From Bacteroidia bacterium (GTDB lineage: Bacteria; Bacteroidota; Bacteroidia; JADZBD01), in the NCBI GenBank assembly GCA_020852255.1, contig JADZBD010000015.1:124001-188000 (forward strand): a DNA stretch of 64,000 nt, read 5' to 3'. Below, piece by piece: positions 61,605-64,000 of this stretch. Both the position numbers and the translations under genes were made by a program. A model generated the notes under the pieces. It was given only the letters and a program-made list of their open reading frames with translations, did not search any database and was not told the DNA's origin. Each line of letters opens with the position of its first letter. Position 1 is the first letter of the stretch.

Positions 61605-61951
61605 TGGGTAAGATAGAAGTAACCGGAATGGAGTTTTATGCCTACCACGGCTGCATGGAGGAAGAAGCCCGCGTAGGCGGTAAATATCTTGTGGATGTTA
61701 CGGTAGAGGCCGGCCTAGGCAAGGCAGCGGAAACCGACTCGCTCCGCGACACGGTAGATTATGTGGCCATCTATTCCATCGCCAGAGAAGAAATGGCTGT
61801 CCGGTCGCGTTTAATTGAAACCGTTGCCGGCCGTATGGCATGTAGAATAAAAGATCTTAATGGTGTGCACTCCGGCACAGTAATCATTAAAAAACTCAGC
61901 GCTCCTGTTGGAGGTGTTGTTCATCATGTATCTGTTACCTTCCCCTTTTAA
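61604..61951 (+). CDS. folB: Dihydroneopterin aldolase
   Basis: This folate enzyme converts 7,8-dihydroneopterin to 6-hydroxymethyl-dihydropterin and glycolaldehyde. The 115-residue subunit has MEFYAYHGCMEEEARVGGKY with the pterin-contacting residues, SRLIETVAGRM with the Glu that anchors the pterin ring, and KKLSAPVGGVVHHVSV with the catalytic Lys. Its ATG overlaps the gltX stop by one base (TGATG). Confidence 0.95.
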   Translation: MGKIEVTGMEFYAYHGCMEEEARVGGKYLVDVTVEAGLGKAAETDSLRDTVDYVAIYSIAREEMAVRSRLIETVAGRMACRIKDLNGVHSGTVIIKKLSAPVGGVVHHVSVTFPF

Positions 61952-61992
61952 TCATCCATCTTTATCCCCCTTAACACTTTAATCCGAAAGTT

Positions 61993-63039
61993 ATGGCTAT
62001 CAACGTAAAACTTCTCAAGCAGATCTGTGAAATCGCCGGAGCGCCCGGGCACGAACAACGCGTGCGTGAACTGGTGATCCGCGAAGTAAAAAAACTTTGC
62101 GACAAAGTCACGGTAGATAATATGGGGAATGTTACCGCCTTCAAAAAAGGAAAGAAAAACAAAAAAGTGATGATTGCGGCACACATGGATGAGATTGCGT
62201 TCATGGTTACGCACATTGACGACAGGGGCTTTCTGCGTTTTCTTCCGTTGGGCGGCTTTGATCCAAAGACGCTTACTGCGCAACGTGTGATGGTACATGG
62301 GAAGAAGGATCTTCCGGGGGTAATGGGCTCCAAGCCCATCCATATCATGACCGCGGAAGAACGGACCAAAGTGGTACCCATCACGGATTATTACATTGAT
62401 CTGGGACTGCCGAGGAAGGAGGTGGAAAAGTACATAAAAGTTGGGGATACAGTTACCCGCGAGCGGGAACTGATCGAAATGGGGAACTGCGTGAATTGTA
62501 AGTCGCTGGATAACCGGCTCAGCGTATTCATACTTATTGAGGTACTGCGCGAATTAAAAAATTCACCCTACGATGTGTATGCCGTATTCACCGTACAGGA
62601 GGAAGTGGGAATCCGCGGCGCCAGGGTTTCTGCACTTCAGATCCAACCTGACTTCGCATTTGGTCTGGATGTAACCCTTGCTGTAGATGTTCCCGGCTCA
62701 AAAGATCACGAAGTAATCACACACATGGGAAAGGGTACCGCCATTAAGATCATGGACGGTTCGGTGATCTGCGATTACCGGATGGTGAACTATATGCGCG
62801 AAACGGCACAAAAAAAGAAGATTCCCTTCCAGATGGAAATTTTACCGGCGGGCGGCACTGACACAGCGGGATTGCAGGGTATGACTGCCGGTGGAAGCAT
62901 TGCAGGATGTATTTCCATTCCAACGCGGCATATACATCAGGTAATTGAAATGGCGGATAAGAACGACATCCGGCACAGCATCAGTCTTCTGAAGGAGTGT
63001 CTTTTGGGGCTGGATAAGTATAACTGGGGATTTAAATGA
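61993..63039 (+). CDS. M42 family aminopeptidase
   Basis: This is a 348-residue cytoplasmic dinuclear metallopeptidase. The metal ligands expected for M42 are visible: His in MIAAHMDEIAF, Asp in CKSLDNRLSVF, the Glu pair in QEEVGIRGA, Asp in FGLDVTLAVDVPG, and His in PTRHIHQVIEMAD. Relatives form tetrahedral aminopeptidase complexes that finish peptide breakdown. Some act on glutamyl or acylated peptides, so substrate preference is open. No TAnnTTTG box is seen in the 41-bp gap after folB, so it may be read from the gltX promoter. Confidence 0.92.
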   Translation: MAINVKLLKQICEIAGAPGHEQRVRELVIREVKKLCDKVTVDNMGNVTAFKKGKKNKKVMIAAHMDEIAFMVTHIDDRGFLRFLPLGGFDPKTLTAQRVMVHGKKDLPGVMGSKPIHIMTAEERTKVVPITDYYIDLGLPRKEVEKYIKVGDTVTRERELIEMGNCVNCKSLDNRLSVFILIEVLRELKNSPYDVYAVFTVQEEVGIRGARVSALQIQPDFAFGLDVTLAVDVPGSKDHEVITHMGKGTAIKIMDGSVICDYRMVNYMRETAQKKKIPFQMEILPAGGTDTAGLQGMTAGGSIAGCISIPTRHIHQVIEMADKNDIRHSISLLKECLLGLDKYNWGFK

Positions 63040-63060
63040 AGAATGTAGTTACTGGTATGC

Positions 63061-63090
63061 AGTGTGCAGCAGAACTTCCTGCTGCACACT
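63061..63090. terminator. Bidirectional hairpin between convergent genes
   Basis: A perfect 12-bp stem pairs AGTGTGCAGCAG (63061-63072) with CTGCTGCACACT (63079-63090) around a 6-nt loop. It lies 21 nt after the M42 stop and 12 nt after the stop of the minus-strand thioredoxin-fold gene. There is no T run on either side, so it may act as a 3'-end hairpin or a rho-assisted terminator. Confidence 0.6.
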
Positions 63091-63102
63091 AACCATTGCC
63101 TA

Positions 63103-64000
63103 CTATTTCAATTCCTCGATTTTCTTCAGAAGATTTTCAGTTTCCTTCACATCTTCCCCCGCCTCCTTTCCCAACTCAAGAGCCTTTAAAGCTGCCGCCC
63201 TGGCGTCAGCTTTTCTTCCCAGCTTGTACAGAATGGATGCATGGGTGTCGTTATTGTAATATTTACTATCGAGCTCTACAGATTTTTTTGCCCAACGCGC
63301 TGCATGCTCCAGCATCGCTTTGTCACTCACACTCTCATAAAACTTCCAGGCGAACGAATTCAGCTGCGAGGGGTTCTCCATTGCATATTTCTCAACGTAT
63401 TTCACCGTTACTGCAGCAAAGGATGTCCAGTCGCCGACTGCGCTATAATACGCAATCTGCCCTTTCCAGATAATTCCATCGGCATCGCCAGCCATGTTCG
63501 CCCGGATTTCCTTCTCCATTGCGTCCAGCGCCACCTTATCTTTGGAGCGCGCAATTTTTGCAAAACTTCGTTCATATACATTCTGAATCTTCCGGCTCAC
63601 CGAATCCGCAGTGTACTTCTTTCCGAATTCATCCTGGTGCTTCAACAGGTAAACAAACGCCGGTGAAGCGGATGAGGTAATATGCCTGTAAAGCATATTC
63701 CAGTTAAAACGCGATGAAAACTCCTCCGGCTTCACATGGGAAAAATACTTGTCCACCCGCTCTCCTACCGGCGCACATCCATCTGACAATGCGGTAAACA
63801 GCGCTGCGACAATAGCGGCATCGCCGGGGCTGGTGTTAAACTTTTCCTCGAGCCAGAGTAAGGTAAGCTCCGGCTTCAGCGCGTCTTTTCCTTTCTGAAT
63901 AAAATTCTGCGGAGAATCAGATCCGCATACCCGGTGAACCAGCTTCCCGCTACCGTCAATAAAAAGAAAGGTGGGATAGGCCTGAACTCCGTAGGTTTTT
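63103..64000 (-). CDS. Thioredoxin-fold protein with helical C-terminal domain, 5' end beyond the window
   Basis: The reading frame is open to the window edge, so only the last 298 residues are seen. The first visible residues KTYGVQAYPTFLFIDGSGKL carry the thioredoxin cis-Pro (YPT). This places the CxxC site upstream, beyond 64000. The remaining about 240 residues are helical, with TPR-like packing (SPGDAAIVAALFTAL, AARWAKKSVELDSKYYNN, ARAAALKALELG). In Bacteroidota such thioredoxin-helical fusions are usually exported, which cannot be checked here. An ATG at 63789 within the frame is not the start, because the coding sequence continues above it. Confidence 0.85.
   Translation of the reverse strand, partial: KTYGVQAYPTFLFIDGSGKLVHRVCGSDSPQNFIQKGKDALKPELTLLWLEEKFNTSPGDAAIVAALFTALSDGCAPVGERVDKYFSHVKPEEFSSRFNWNMLYRHITSSASPAFVYLLKHQDEFGKKYTADSVSRKIQNVYERSFAKIARSKDKVALDAMEKEIRANMAGDADGIIWKGQIAYYSAVGDWTSFAAVTVKYVEKYAMENPSQLNSFAWKFYESVSDKAMLEHAARWAKKSVELDSKYYNNDTHASILYKLGRKADARAAALKALELGKEAGEDVKETENLLKKIEELK

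Noticed and set aside
1-64000. Search by eye for tRNA, rRNA, insertion sequences, integrases, att sites and riboswitches.
   Set aside because: All gaps between genes are under 300 bp and none showed a cloverleaf, transposase, flanking repeats or a recognisable aptamer. A covariance-model scan would be needed to exclude small RNAs.

Overview
The window reads as a chromosomal segment of a member of the Bacteroidota, with moderate GC, dense coding and no stretch over 300 bp without a gene. The evidence is as follows. Eight proteins carry the C-terminal sorting domains of the type IX secretion system (T9SS). Several families typical of this phylum are present (DUF3098, DUF4271, DUF5777- and DUF6029-like, Omp28-like). 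Several TPR/SpoIIE phosphatases share the same architecture. The ftsX-DUF3098-uppP-truB and DUF4271-hemD-rnpA-yidD-S41 protease runs are conserved in the phylum. Promoters are of the TAnnTTTG (-7) type and Shine-Dalgarno sites are largely absent. The genus cannot be named from the sequence. No rRNA, tRNA, CRISPR array, prophage or insertion sequence was seen.

Left part (1-25 kb). A 1370-residue T9SS surface protein with five tandem Ig-like repeats is followed by two SpoIIE-type phosphatase regulators and by glyS. Then comes an AT-richer pair of secreted proteins, a small T9SS protein and a SprB-repeat adhesin-like protein. A G8 tract lies inside their predicted promoter spacer and a C8 tract lies inside the adhesin coding region. 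Next is a minus-strand operon of cell-envelope thioredoxin-fold proteins: two tandem Omp28-like T9SS proteins, a TlpA-like protein, a DUF6029-like barrel and an Omp28-like lipoprotein. It ends in an unknown repeat protein. After it come a helical protein of unknown function and a small T9SS protein.

Middle (24.5-46 kb). This part holds glutaryl-CoA dehydrogenase, then the plus-strand run YceI, DUF5777, DUF4271, hemD, rnpA, yidD, S41 protease and an O-antigen-ligase-like protein. A minus-strand set of three glycosyltransferases (GT4, GT9, GT2) converges on that ligase. A short MeaB-like GTPase is transcribed divergently from the GT2. Then follow an Ig-like lipoprotein with fRMsr and ComF, a coiled-coil membrane protein, a CotH-like T9SS protein, a TPR regulator that lacks its phosphatase domain, and truB-uppP-DUF3098-ftsX.

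Right part (46-64 kb). This part holds leuS, an outer-membrane-type protein with a second copy of the helical unknown family, a beta-helix T9SS protein, and an OmpR-type two-component system whose kinase has an unusual Cys/His-rich periplasmic domain. It continues with a TMTC-like membrane protein with TPRs, a third SpoIIE phosphatase with an rRNA-methyltransferase-like gene, gltX-folB, an M42 aminopeptidase, and a thioredoxin-fold protein cut by the window edge.

The main whole-window signal is promoter geometry. In many transcription units a TAnnTTTG box, or a one-mismatch form, lies only about 4-6 nt before the ATG or GTG start. This predicts leaderless or nearly leaderless mRNAs. The most promising candidate for an undescribed system is the 10.2-13.5 kb adhesin operon with its two homopolymeric tracts (possible phase variation). 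The secreted thioredoxin-fold operon and the Cys-rich sensor kinase come next.
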